Assembly: GCA_958346165.1 (NCBI GenBank)
Contig: CATVQO010000026.1
Coordinates: 1 to 13,592 of the forward strand
From: an uncultured Collinsella sp.
Lineage (GTDB): Bacteria > Actinomycetota > Coriobacteriia > Coriobacteriales > Coriobacteriaceae
Reading direction: 5' to 3'
DNA length: 13,592 bases
In this document: positions 1-7,439 of the stretch, piece by piece
Layout: the number at the start of each line of letters is the position of its first letter
Position numbering within the stretch: position 1 is the stretch's first letter
Position numbers and translations under genes: made by a program
Notes under the pieces: model-generated
The model's database searches: none
Told to the model about the DNA's origin: nothing
Seen by the model: the letters and a program-made list of their open reading frames with translations, nothing else

Positions 1-991
1 CGCGCGCGAGCACGGGCTTGAGCATGGAGCTCGCGTCGATGGAGCCCTCGGCAGAGCCGGCACCGATGATGGTGTGCATCTCGTCAATAAACAGGATGAC
101 GTCGTCAGCTTCGGTGGCCTCCTGGATCACGTTCTTGAGGCGCTCCTCAAACTCACCGCGATACTTGGCGCCCGCAACGAGGCCCGGCAGGTCGAGCGTC
201 CAGATGTTCTGGTTCATAAGGTTCTCGGGCACGTTGCCAGCTGCAATCTGCTGAGCCAGACCCTCGACGATGGCCGTCTTGCCCACGCCGGGGTCGCCCA
301 AGATAAGCGGATTGTTCTTGGTGCGACGCGAAAGGATCTCCATCATACGCTGGACTTCCTTTTCGCGACCAATTACAGGGTCGAGCTCGCCGTCGCGCGC
401 CTTCTGCGTAAGGTTGGTGGCGAACTGCTTAAGCGTATCGGTGCCGCTCCCCTTTTGCTGCGACGCGTCCGAGCCGCTAAAGAACGGCAGGCCCGCACCG
501 GGACGCCCGGCACCGGCGCCGGCGAGCGGACGCTTCTTGTCCTGGTCCTTGGCGGTAAGTTTCTCGATAGCCTTTTTGATGGAGGCGGACGACACACCCA
601 GGCGCATGAGGATGTCCATGGCCATGCCGTTACCCTCTTCGACGATGCCAATCAGCAAGTGCTCGGTCGACACGTAGGTCTGGTTGTTCTCACGTGCCAC
701 GCGGAAGGAGCGCTCCATCACGCTAATGACGAGCGGCGTAAAGGCAAGCTTGGCAGCCTCGGTCTCCTCGCTGGGCTCGGGAACCGTGGTCTGGACCTCC
801 TTGAGGGTGTCCATGATGTCGTCGTAGGAGATATCAAGCGAGCGCAGCGCCTCGGCAGCGATGCCCTCGTCCTCCTTGGCGAGTGCGAGCAGCAGGTGCT
901 CGGTGCCCACCTTATTTGAGTGCAGATCGAGCGCCTCCTGTTTGGCCATCGACATGACCTTGCGCGCTCGATCGGTAAATCTATCTAACAT
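1..991 (-). CDS. clpC: ATP-dependent Clp protease ATP-binding subunit ClpC (3' end cut by window)
   Basis: Hsp100 AAA+ unfoldase that feeds substrates to the ClpP protease in the cytoplasm. The visible 330 residues hold the two Clp_N repeats (about residues 1-145, opening [12 protein letters not shown], with a TEHLL motif in each repeat), a Gly/Ala-rich linker (about 150-175), and the start of the first AAA+ module. Walker A is GDPGVGKT at residues 232-239, followed by Walker B ILFIDE near residue 300. The N-terminal sequence fits ClpC better than ClpB, but the UVR and second AAA+ domains that would settle it lie outside the window. Family members are about 800-870 residues, so over half is missing. 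The ATG at 991 is preceded on the minus strand by AAGGAA about 6 nt upstream. No CtsR heptad repeat, CIRCE or HAIR site was recognised in the 190 bp before it. Confidence 0.93.
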   Translation of the reverse strand, partial: MLDRFTDRARKVMSMAKQEALDLHSNKVGTEHLLLALAKEDEGIAAEALRSLDISYDDIMDTLKEVQTTVPEPSEETEAAKLAFTPLVISVMERSFRVARENNQTYVSTEHLLIGIVEEGNGMAMDILMRLGVSSASIKKAIEKLTAKDQDKKRPLAGAGAGRPGAGLPFFSGSDASQQKGSGTDTLKQFATNLTQKARDGELDPVIGREKEVQRMMEILSRRTKNNPLILGDPGVGKTAIVEGLAQQIAAGNVPENLMNQNIWTLDLPGLVAGAKYRGEFEERLKNVIQEATEADDVILFIDEMHTIIGAGSAEGSIDASSMLKPVLAR

Positions 992-1022
992 GCTCGTTTC
1001 CTTACATGAGTTCATCGAAATC

Positions 1023-1050
1023 AAAACGCCCGCCCGTCGGCGGCGCTTTT
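1023..1050 (-). terminator. Terminator-like hairpin in the clpC leader
   Basis: On the minus strand AAAG-CG-CCGCC pairs with GGCGG-(bulged G)-CG-TTTT around a 4-nt loop, followed by TTTTGATTT. It lies 133 nt after the tetR stop and only about 30 nt before the clpC start. It could end the activase-tetR transcript, or act as an attenuator if clpC is transcribed from further upstream. The flanking A and T runs make it bidirectional in form. The bulge and short U-run lower confidence. Confidence 0.42.
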
Positions 1051-1183
1051 GTCTCTTTACCCACAGGTTGTCTATGTTAACAGCTGGAGGAATATCTATA
1101 AACCCGGCTCACATGAATGCAGGTTATGACCGCATCGCGGGACTCACCGCGCAATGCGCGACAGGCGCCCCGCAAGAGAAACC

Positions 1184-1882
1184 CTAGGCGTCTTTCACCA
1201 CGTCGGGACTCGTCGCACGCGATGCGCGATAGGCATCGGCCTCCTTGGAGACGCGTTCGAGCAGCTCGGATGTATCGACGCCCTCGACTTGCGCGACCGT
1301 TTCCACCGTCTGCATGGCGACCGCCCTCAGGTACGCGCACGCGCTGTCCCCCGGCTGCTCGAGGTCTATCTCCTCGCCGCCCTCCCGGGCAAAGCCGACC
1401 GCCATCACAAAGCCCATGATGCCCGAGACCAGAAAGCCCACCGCAAAGCTCGAATCTGCCTTGAGCTCTTCTCCGTCGGGGTGGACGATCTCTCTCACGC
1501 GGTCGATGATGATCGTATGGATGCCCTGCACGACCTGCTCGGCGGCACCCGCCCTCATGGTGATGACGATGCGCCGCAGCAGGCAGCGGACGTCGCGCCG
1601 GTCGAACGCCGAAAGGTCGCCCTCGCTCGAAAAATGCCAGAGGGCATCGGTGATGAGCTCGTTATCCTGCAGCAGCTGGGCTATGGCGATGGCGACGAGT
1701 TCATCGAAATCGTGAAAATAGTAGTAAAACGTTCCGCGATTGCACTGGGCGGCGCGGGTCACCTCGCCAACCGACAGCTCGAAGATGCTGTTGTTCTCGA
1801 TGAGCTCCCAAAACGCCTCGATGATACGGGTGCGCGCATCGGGCGCATCGGCGTCCTTACGCGGTCTCGCCATGCGCCTCAC
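1184..1882 (-). CDS. TetR/AcrR-family transcriptional regulator
   Basis: Predicted one-component DNA-binding repressor. The N-terminal helix-turn-helix is clear: after an ARTRIIEAFWELIE helix, the segment SVGEVTRAAQCNRGTFYYYF (about residues 36-55) matches the TetR recognition-helix pattern (T-x-x-x-A-x-x-x-x-x-G-T-F-Y-Y-Y-F). The remaining 170 residues are a helical ligand/dimer domain that I cannot assign to a ligand. The usual family length is 190-230, so 232 is normal. The start is either GTG at 1882 (AGGGG 4 nt upstream) or ATG at 1873 (MARPRKDAD..., GAGG only 3 nt upstream). Either start overlaps the end of the activase gene, so the two are translationally linked in one operon. It probably controls that operon through the palindrome at 6346-6366; this is inference from layout. 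Confidence 0.9.
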   Translation of the reverse strand: MRRMARPRKDADAPDARTRIIEAFWELIENNSIFELSVGEVTRAAQCNRGTFYYYFHDFDELVAIAIAQLLQDNELITDALWHFSSEGDLSAFDRRDVRCLLRRIVITMRAGAAEQVVQGIHTIIIDRVREIVHPDGEELKADSSFAVGFLVSGIMGFVMAVGFAREGGEEIDLEQPGDSACAYLRAVAMQTVETVAQVEGVDTSELLERVSKEADAYRASRATSPDVVKDA

Positions 1883-4800
1883 CGCACCCCTGCGCCTTGG
1901 CGTTCATGATGAGCATCTGAAGACGGTTCTCCACGTTGGCGAAGCTCACGTCGGGATCGTAGTCGAGCGGCAGGAACTGCGCCGTGGGATACTGCTCCTT
2001 GAGCGCATGGATGAGCCCGCGCCCCACGACATGGTTGGGCAGACACCCGAACGGCTGCAGGATCACGAAGTTGCGGCAGCCGCGCTTGGCGTGCTCGAGA
2101 ATCTCCGCCGGAATCAGCACGCCCTCGCCCGCATCGAACGTATGGTGCAGGATCTTATCGCTCGCGCGCACGAGCTCGGGCATGCGCGTCGGCGGCTCGT
2201 AGAGCGGGCTCGCCGCGCCCAGGCGGTCGCAACGGTCGTGCGCGAGCTCGAACAGGTTGTCCGCCGTGGCGTACCAGGCCTTTTCGGGCAGCGACAGGTC
2301 GACGTGGAACTCGCGCGACTGCGCATGCTTGTAGAAATAGGTCTTGCGGATCACGTCGGTCATGCGCGCCTCGATGACCTCGAGCCCGTTGTCCTCGAGG
2401 TAGCGCTCGATCTCGTGGTTGGCGCCGAGATGGAAATTGAGCAGGTACTCGCCCACGATGAGAACAGTCGGATGCGGGTTCGAGCGGTCGTACGGAACGG
2501 CGTCCATGATCGCAAGCGCGCGTTTGAAGCCCGTCGCCTGGCCTCTCAGCCCGGAGCGCTCCATGCCCTCGATAACCTCATCGAGCGCGCGGTCGAACGC
2601 AGCGTCCGCCGCGCCCTTCTCGAGCTCGTAGGGACGGATGCGCCTAAGCATGGCCTCGAGGGCATCGATCATGGGAAGACCGTAGGCGATCTGGATGCTC
2701 GGGCCAAGGCCGAGCTTGAAGCCCGGATGCGCATTGTGGGCATCGACGTCGTCGTTGGTGAGCACCGGGACATAGTCGTATCCCGCGTCGTCGAGCGCGC
2801 GGCGCAGCAGGGGCATGTAGTGCGTCAGGCGGCAGTCGCCGATATACTTGCCAGTCACCACGGCGACGTCGTGCGGGTCGTACTTACCGCTCTCGAGTGC
2901 CGCGAGCGCCTCGCCGATCACGATTTGCGCGGGGAAGCAGATGTCGTTGTGCACATAGCGTTTGCCCAGGCGGATGGCATCCTCGCGCCCGATATCAAGG
3001 GCCTCGGCGCGCACGCCCTGATTGCGCATCGCCGCGGTCATGAGCCTGCAGAACGCATGGGAGGTGTTGGGGACCAGCGCGATCTTGTCGTGCCGGTCGC
3101 GCTTGGTGTACTTGACCTTATACGGGTCGTCGAGCGGATGGACCGCGTGCACCCGGGCGCCCTCGGCACGCTCCTCCGCGCGACGACGGTTGACCGACTC
3201 GATAAACGAACGCACGCGAATGCCCATGGGACCGGCGACGTCGCTCTCATCGAGCTTGATCATCATCGGAACCTTGGAGCCCATCTCGCCCATCATGCGC
3301 GCGATCTCGTCGGTGAGATACGCATCGTGGCCGCAGCCGAAGCTGCCCATCTGCACGAGCTCGAGCTCGGGCGTCGATGCGACGATGACCGCGCACGACA
3401 GCATGCGCGCATGGTAGTTGTTCACGATGTCGATGCGGCTGTTGGAAAGATCGACGTTGCAGACCCCCGGCACCGCATCGGGCGTCAGCACGGGGATGCC
3501 GCGCTCAGAGAAGAGCTTGGGCAGCCCGTGGTTGACCAGCGGGTCGTTGTGGTACGGGCGCGAAGCGATCACCACCGCGTAGCCGCCGTCCTCGCGCAGG
3601 TTCTCGAGCACCTGCCTGCCGCGCAGCTGCAGCTGGTTCTCAAACGTCTCCTGCGCGCGGTCCGCCTGCTCGGTCGCCTTGGCAACCAGGTCGGCATCGA
3701 TATCGAAGGTCTCCTTGCACCACGCCTTGAGCTGGCGGTTTCGGTCGCCCTCGTCGTACCAGTGGAACAGCGGCGTATCGAACGGAACGCCGAAACGCTC
3801 CTCCGGGTTATCGGAATTGCGCATCACGTAGGGGTATCCCTTTACGACGGCGCACATCCACTCGCTGGTAGAGGCGGTGTTTTCGGTGGGCACCGTCGTG
3901 ATGATGGGCATGAAGATGCGGTCGACGCCGGCGTCGACGAGATTGCGGATGTGCCCGTGGACGAGCTTGGCCGGGAAGCACACGGTGTCGGATGTGACGT
4001 GCGCCAGACCGCGCTCGTACATCGCCTTGGTGCTGCGTCCCGAGACGCGCACCTTAAAGCCGAGCGTGCTGAAGAACGTCGACCAGAACGGCATGGTGTC
4101 CCAGAACTCGAGCACACGGGGAATGCCGATCGTGACATCGCGCCCCCCGCTGACGGGAACCGTGGGGTACGACTCGAACAGCAGCTTCTCGCGGTCGACA
4201 AAGAGATTGGGGGCAGCCGCGGTCCGGTCGCGCCCCGTGCCGGGTGCCTGTGCCTCGCAAGCACCCTGCGGACGCAGCTCCTCCGCCGCGGGAACCTCGC
4301 GCACGAGCTCATCCCATGAGATGGCGCCGCCGCGCGGGCAGCGATTGCCCGTGACGTAAAGCGAGCCGTCGCCAAATGCCACGACCGCGCGCTGGCAGCG
4401 GTTGTTGCACCGACGGCAGGTAACGCCGCCGAACTCGCGATGCTCGAAGCGCTCCACGGCATCGAGCCCGATAAACGACGTGCCGGCGTCGCCCTTGCGG
4501 CATTCCTCGCGCGCGAGCAGGGCGATACCGATAGCGCCCATCAGCCCCGGGTGGGGCGCACGCGTGACGGGTTTGCCCAGATACTGCTCGAATGCGCGCA
4601 GCACCGCGTCGTTTCGGAACGTGCCGCCCTGGACGACGACTTTGTCGCCCAGACGGTTGAGATTTGAAACGCGAATGACCTTGGTGAACACGTTCTCGAT
4701 AATCGAACGGCAGAGACCGGCCATGATGTCGCCCGGACCCTTACCGCGCCGCTGCTCGGAAACGACGCTGCTGTTCATGAACACCGTGCAGCGGCTGCCG

Positions 4801-6296
4801 AGAACGGCGGGGGCTTTGGACGAAAATGCCTCGGTCGCGATATCCTCAACGGCTATTCCGAGGTTTTTGGCAAAACCCTCGAGGAACGAGCCGCAGCCCG
4901 CAGAGCACGCCTCGTTGACGACGATATCGGTCAGCACGCCGTGGTTGAGCCAGATGGCCTTCATATCCTGTCCGCCGATGTCGAGCACGAAGGTCGCATC
5001 GGGAACGCATGCGCACGCGGCGCGGGCGTGCGCGACCGTCTCGACCGTATGGTAGTCGGCGTGGAACGCGCGCGCGAAAAGCTCCTCGCCGTATCCCGTG
5101 GTGCCCACGGCATCGATCGCAAGCGTGACTCCCGCTGTCTCCCAGCGGTTCTTCAAGCTGACAAGACCCTGTTGGGCGACGTCGAGCGGTCTGCCGTTAT
5201 TAGACGCGTAGAACGAATCGACAAGCTCACCCGCCTCATCGACCAGGGCGAACTTGGTCGTCGTGCTCCCCGAATCGATACCGAGCGCCACACGCACCGT
5301 CTCTCCGGGCGCATACGCATCCGGACCCTTTGCCGGCGTCTCTTTGCCATGGCGTGCCGTAAAATCCGCCTGCTCGGCAGGTGTGGCAAAAAAGGGCTGG
5401 GCAAGACGTCCCTCCCCGCTTGCGGGCGCGACCGTCTCGAGCTTATCCAGCCGGACAAAAGCGTCGGGAAGGTCGATCGGTTGGGACGATGCGAACATGT
5501 CGGTCAGCGACAGGGCGGCACCGCGCGCGACCATGATCTGCGGATCGCGCGGGACGATAACCTGATCGTCCGATAGATTCAGTTGCTCCCGGAACACGCG
5601 GACCAGTGTGGGGTTGTAGGCGAGCGTACCGCCCTCGAAGATTACCGGCGGCTCGATGTCGATACCCTGGGCCAGACCGCCGATCGTTTGGCGGGCGACC
5701 GCGTGAAGCGCCGAAAGCGCCAGGTCGGTGGTAGGAATGCCCTCGTTGAGCAGCGGCTGGATATCGGTCTTTGCGTACACGCCGCAGCGGCCCGAGACCT
5801 CGTGGACGGTCGTTCCCCGGCTTGCGAGCTGCTCGAACTCGCCCGATTCGGTGCCGACCCCCATGAGCTTTGCCATCTCGTCGATAAATGCACCGGTACC
5901 GCCTGCGCACGAGCCGTTCATGCGCATGTCGGCAACCTCGATGTCTCCCTTATCGTTGGTGCGGAAGAAGATCATCTTGGCGTCTTGGCCGCCCAGCTCG
6001 ATGGCGCAGCGCGTCTGCGGATAGAACCTGCTGATCGCGAGCGCGTTGGCGACCACCTCCTGAACGTACGAGGCGCCCAGCGCGGTCGCGATATCGCGCG
6101 CACCCGAGCCGGTCACCGCAACGCGCAGTGACTCATGGGGAAAGCGCTCGGCGAGCTCGCCGAGCATGGCGCGCACGCTCGCTGTCTGACACGCCCCGTG
6201 GCGGCGATATCCCCACCACGCCTCGGTCATATCCTCGTGCATCGCGTAAACTTTGGTCGTCGTCGACCCTACGTCCAGTCCTACTAGCAACGCCAT
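1857..6296 (-). CDS. Giant acyl-CoA dehydratase activase-related protein (two activase repeats, DUF2229, HgdB-like)
   Basis: 1479 residues. In the known family, activases use ATP to push an electron from a [4Fe-4S] cluster into a 2-hydroxyacyl-CoA dehydratase or aromatic-CoA reductase. Two BadF/BadG/BcrA-type ATPase repeats are visible. Repeat 1 is about 1-270: GLDVGSTTTK at 6-15, ELGGQDAK near 100, Cys130 in NGSCAGG and Cys171 in SGRCGVY. Repeat 2 is about 336-600: GIDSGSTTTK at 339-348, DIGGQDMK near 440, Cys464 in NEACSAGCG and Cys503 in GSRCTVF. Then come a CxxCxxxC cluster (Cys627, 630, 634; also Cys653), a DUF2229-like domain from about 720, and a HgdB-like region to the C-terminus (for example NDICFPAQIVIGEAL). 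The order matches the roughly 1400-residue single-chain proteins of anaerobes. The ATG at 6296 has GGAG 4 nt upstream. The true substrate is unknown, and no separate dehydratase or CoA-transferase gene is nearby. Confidence 0.93.
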   Translation of the reverse strand: MALLVGLDVGSTTTKVYAMHEDMTEAWWGYRRHGACQTASVRAMLGELAERFPHESLRVAVTGSGARDIATALGASYVQEVVANALAISRFYPQTRCAIELGGQDAKMIFFRTNDKGDIEVADMRMNGSCAGGTGAFIDEMAKLMGVGTESGEFEQLASRGTTVHEVSGRCGVYAKTDIQPLLNEGIPTTDLALSALHAVARQTIGGLAQGIDIEPPVIFEGGTLAYNPTLVRVFREQLNLSDDQVIVPRDPQIMVARGAALSLTDMFASSQPIDLPDAFVRLDKLETVAPASGEGRLAQPFFATPAEQADFTARHGKETPAKGPDAYAPGETVRVALGIDSGSTTTKFALVDEAGELVDSFYASNNGRPLDVAQQGLVSLKNRWETAGVTLAIDAVGTTGYGEELFARAFHADYHTVETVAHARAACACVPDATFVLDIGGQDMKAIWLNHGVLTDIVVNEACSAGCGSFLEGFAKNLGIAVEDIATEAFSSKAPAVLGSRCTVFMNSSVVSEQRRGKGPGDIMAGLCRSIIENVFTKVIRVSNLNRLGDKVVVQGGTFRNDAVLRAFEQYLGKPVTRAPHPGLMGAIGIALLAREECRKGDAGTSFIGLDAVERFEHREFGGVTCRRCNNRCQRAVVAFGDGSLYVTGNRCPRGGAISWDELVREVPAAEELRPQGACEAQAPGTGRDRTAAAPNLFVDREKLLFESYPTVPVSGGRDVTIGIPRVLEFWDTMPFWSTFFSTLGFKVRVSGRSTKAMYERGLAHVTSDTVCFPAKLVHGHIRNLVDAGVDRIFMPIITTVPTENTASTSEWMCAVVKGYPYVMRNSDNPEERFGVPFDTPLFHWYDEGDRNRQLKAWCKETFDIDADLVAKATEQADRAQETFENQLQLRGRQVLENLREDGGYAVVIASRPYHNDPLVNHGLPKLFSERGIPVLTPDAVPGVCNVDLSNSRIDIVNNYHARMLSCAVIVASTPELELVQMGSFGCGHDAYLTDEIARMMGEMGSKVPMMIKLDESDVAGPMGIRVRSFIESVNRRRAEERAEGARVHAVHPLDDPYKVKYTKRDRHDKIALVPNTSHAFCRLMTAAMRNQGVRAEALDIGREDAIRLGKRYVHNDICFPAQIVIGEALAALESGKYDPHDVAVVTGKYIGDCRLTHYMPLLRRALDDAGYDYVPVLTNDDVDAHNAHPGFKLGLGPSIQIAYGLPMIDALEAMLRRIRPYELEKGAADAAFDRALDEVIEGMERSGLRGQATGFKRALAIMDAVPYDRSNPHPTVLIVGEYLLNFHLGANHEIERYLEDNGLEVIEARMTDVIRKTYFYKHAQSREFHVDLSLPEKAWYATADNLFELAHDRCDRLGAASPLYEPPTRMPELVRASDKILHHTFDAGEGVLIPAEILEHAKRGCRNFVILQPFGCLPNHVVGRGLIHALKEQYPTAQFLPLDYDPDVSFANVENRLQMLIMNAKAQGCGEAHGETA

Positions 6297-6328
6297 AATG
6301 CTCCGTCTCTCGCATTTTTCCCGCTAGA

Positions 6329-6357
6329 GATATACCACTCTACGTAATACAACAGAC
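6329..6357 (-). promoter_or_regulatory. Candidate promoter of the activase-tetR operon
   Basis: On the minus strand TGGTATATC gives an extended -10 (TATATC at 6334-6329, TG one base upstream), about 30 nt before the start codon. The -35 position 17 bp upstream is GTCTGT, a poor match, and it falls inside the perfect palindrome at 6346-6366. A protein bound to that palindrome would therefore cover the -35 region. This is inferred from spacing only. Confidence 0.38.
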
Positions 6358-6366
6358 TGTTGTATT
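6346..6366. promoter_or_regulatory. Perfect 21-bp palindrome, candidate TetR operator
   Basis: The 10-bp arm AATACAACAG and its exact reverse complement flank a single central A. The site lies 50 nt upstream of the activase start codon, between the terminator at 6377-6411 and the candidate -10. Its length and odd-centred symmetry are usual for TetR-family operators, and the only regulator gene in the window is the last gene of this operon. There is no T-run after it, so it is not a terminator. The symmetry is seen directly; the binding partner is inferred. Confidence 0.62.
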
Positions 6367-6376
6367 TAAACTCCGT

Positions 6377-6411
6377 ATAAAAAGCGGCTGCCGAAACGCT
6401 TCAGCAGCCGC
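6377..6411 (-). terminator. Intrinsic terminator after the DUF2798 gene
   Basis: The minus strand reads GCGGCTGC, a 12-nt loop that can pair further (GAA/TTC), then GCAGCCGC followed by TTTTTATA. The stem has 8 perfect GC-rich pairs and a T-run. It lies about 165 nt after the DUF2798 gene stop and insulates the activase operon promoter from upstream transcription. Confidence 0.85.
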
Positions 6412-6523
6412 CGAATGCACCAACAGATTGTTCTGCGCGCTAGCACGTCGGGCAACGGAGCAGCACGGGCCCTCCGGTCATGTGCACCGCTCACGCCCGC
6501 GATGTCGCCGAGAGAGCTATCCA

Positions 6524-6575
6524 CGCTTAGGGCTCCAACCAAGCAAGTCGCCCGCGCTCAGCAGATCCCTAAGCG
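6524..6575. repeat. 9-bp inverted repeat with 34-nt spacer
   Basis: CGCTTAGGG at 6524-6532 and CCCTAAGCG at 6567-6575 are exact reverse complements in the 3' untranslated part of the DUF2798 gene transcript. There is no T-run, so this is not a terminator by itself. It could form an RNA stem upstream of the real terminator, or be chance. Confidence 0.4.
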
Positions 6576-6577
6576 AG

Positions 6578-7126
6578 CTACTCGCACTCAGGAGCCATAG
6601 CCTGCTCCAAGAGCTCGGCATGCTCCTCCTCGAAAACCGTCCCCACAGGGAAGGCGCGACGGAAGACGAAGCGGGAAATCGGACCGGCTACCAAAAGGTT
6701 CCACGGCAGCGCCATCACAAAATTATGCGGGATGTTGATCATCCAGATCGCGGGCACGGAATACAGGTTCGCAAGGATGCCGCCGGGCATGTGCGTCAGA
6801 CCCTCACAGGCACCGTACAGCGACATGATGATGACCATGGGAACGACCATGCAGGAGCTGACGGCGAGCGTCATGGCAAGTGGCGAGCTCTTGCCCGGCG
6901 TGACCAAGTACTTAAAGGCGAAACCCTTGGCGAGCGGGCTGGCGACGAACCAGTCGCAGCACATGGCAAAAATGTAGGCAACGGGGAAGCCGAGCCACGC
7001 AGTGGCAACGACCTCGCCGTTGATGGCCCCGTGCTGCAGGGCAACGTTGTAGATGCTCATCCAGAGCACCATGCAAAAGCACATGATAAAGGTGAACAGC
7101 AGGCTCTCTCGTTTGTTGATAGGCAT
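6578..7126 (-). CDS. Membrane protein with two DUF2798 modules
   Basis: 182 residues with four hydrophobic segments (about 8-30, 43-62, 84-107 and 123-145) arranged as two repeated two-helix units, each like a DUF2798 module (conserved N-x-A-x-x and pro-F-P-x-A / P-W-N features). It has no signal peptide beyond the first helix and ends in an acidic tail EEEHAELLEQ. Function is unknown in the family; it is an integral inner-membrane protein by prediction. I chose the ATG at 7126 (MPINKRESLL, AGAGAGGA about 11 nt upstream) over an in-frame upstream ATG, because the extra 20 residues (rich in Cys, Arg and His) do not resemble the family start. It is flanked by terminators on both sides, so it is probably a single-gene unit. 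Confidence 0.78.
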   Translation of the reverse strand: MPINKRESLLFTFIMCFCMVLWMSIYNVALQHGAINGEVVATAWLGFPVAYIFAMCCDWFVASPLAKGFAFKYLVTPGKSSPLAMTLAVSSCMVVPMVIIMSLYGACEGLTHMPGGILANLYSVPAIWMINIPHNFVMALPWNLLVAGPISRFVFRRAFPVGTVFEEEHAELLEQAMAPECE

Positions 7127-7170
7127 AAAGGGCAGATTCCTCTCTGTGTTGTGCCGCGGCGCCACGCAAC

Positions 7171-7221
7171 AAAAACGGGCGGGCAAGATGGAGCTGTTGG
7201 AACTTCATCTCGCCCGCCCGT
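7171..7221 (-). terminator. Long-stem intrinsic terminator
   Basis: The arms at 7175-7190 and 7206-7221 are 16 nt each with a single A/C mismatch (core ACGGGCGGGC/GCCCGCCCGT), extendable by three more pairs. On the minus strand the stem is followed directly by TTTTTG. It is about 220 nt past the thrE stop and 45 nt before the DUF2798 gene start, so it could end the thrE transcript or attenuate the DUF2798 gene. Confidence 0.85.
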
Positions 7222-7336
7222 GGTACGCGCGTCTGCGACTACTTATGTGGTGGAACCAGCCTAGCACGAAACGCATGCGCTTCGTAAGCGTTGAGTTTAT
7301 GAAGATGCAGGGCACCGATAATCCCCCGACCCCATA

Positions 7337-7403
7337 AGTTGCGGTGGAATACGGACTGTTTTGACCCTTTAAGCAGCAATTCAGTCCCTATTTCACCGCA
7401 ACT
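7337..7403. repeat. 22-nt imperfect inverted repeat, possible dispersed palindromic element
   Basis: The arms 7337-7358 (starting AGTTGCGGTGGAATA) and 7382-7403 (ending TATTTCACCGCAACT) are reverse complements with 2 mismatches in 22, separated by 23 nt. There is no T-run on either strand. The form is that of a small non-coding palindromic element (REP/MITE-like) in the thrE 3' region. Copy number cannot be judged from this window. Confidence 0.55.
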
Positions 7404-7406
7404 CAT

Positions 7407-7439
7407 TTGGTGCAAAGTAACCTGTCCCCCTTGTACCAA
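7407..7439. repeat. Second inverted repeat abutting the thrE stop
   Basis: TTGGTGCAA at 7407-7415 pairs with TTGTACCAA at 7431-7439 (one mismatch). Between them lies a C-rich stretch with CCTGTCCCCC. The right arm ends at the base next to the thrE stop codon. It lies 3 bp from the 22-nt repeat, so both may be parts of one composite element. Confidence 0.42.

Larger units (their letters stand above)
7127..7439. other. Gene-free gap between thrE and the DUF2798 gene
   Basis: 313 bp with no convincing coding sequence on either strand. It holds, from the thrE side, two inverted repeats (7407-7439 and 7337-7403), an 18-20 bp near-palindrome at 7266-7285 (ACGAA-a-CGCATGCG-c-TTCGT, one mismatched pair), and a strong terminator hairpin (7171-7221). 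No good -35/-10 pair for the DUF2798 gene was found. Confidence 0.7.

Noticed and set aside
74..919. 281-codon open frame on the plus strand
   Set aside because: Antisense to clpC, whose minus-strand frame has clear Clp_N and Walker motifs.
1131..1158. Imperfect hairpin CGCAT-CGCGG/CCGCG-CA-ATGCG just after tetR
   Set aside because: Has a 2-nt bulge and no T-run on the minus strand, so it does not support a terminator call.
1740..4319. 859-codon open frame on the plus strand
   Set aside because: Lies wholly antisense to the tetR and activase genes; rich in Arg, His, Val and Leu with no recognisable domain. It is a by-product of GC-rich codon use.
6301..6420. The 21-bp palindrome plus the terminator stem as a CRISPR-like or mobile repeat
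   Set aside because: The two inverted repeats are unrelated in sequence, each has a simpler explanation (operator, terminator), and there is no repeat-spacer pattern anywhere in the window.
6415..6600. 61-codon plus-strand open frame in the gap after the DUF2798 gene
   Set aside because: No ribosome binding site or recognisable sequence, and its end overlaps the DUF2798 gene; looks like random open frame.
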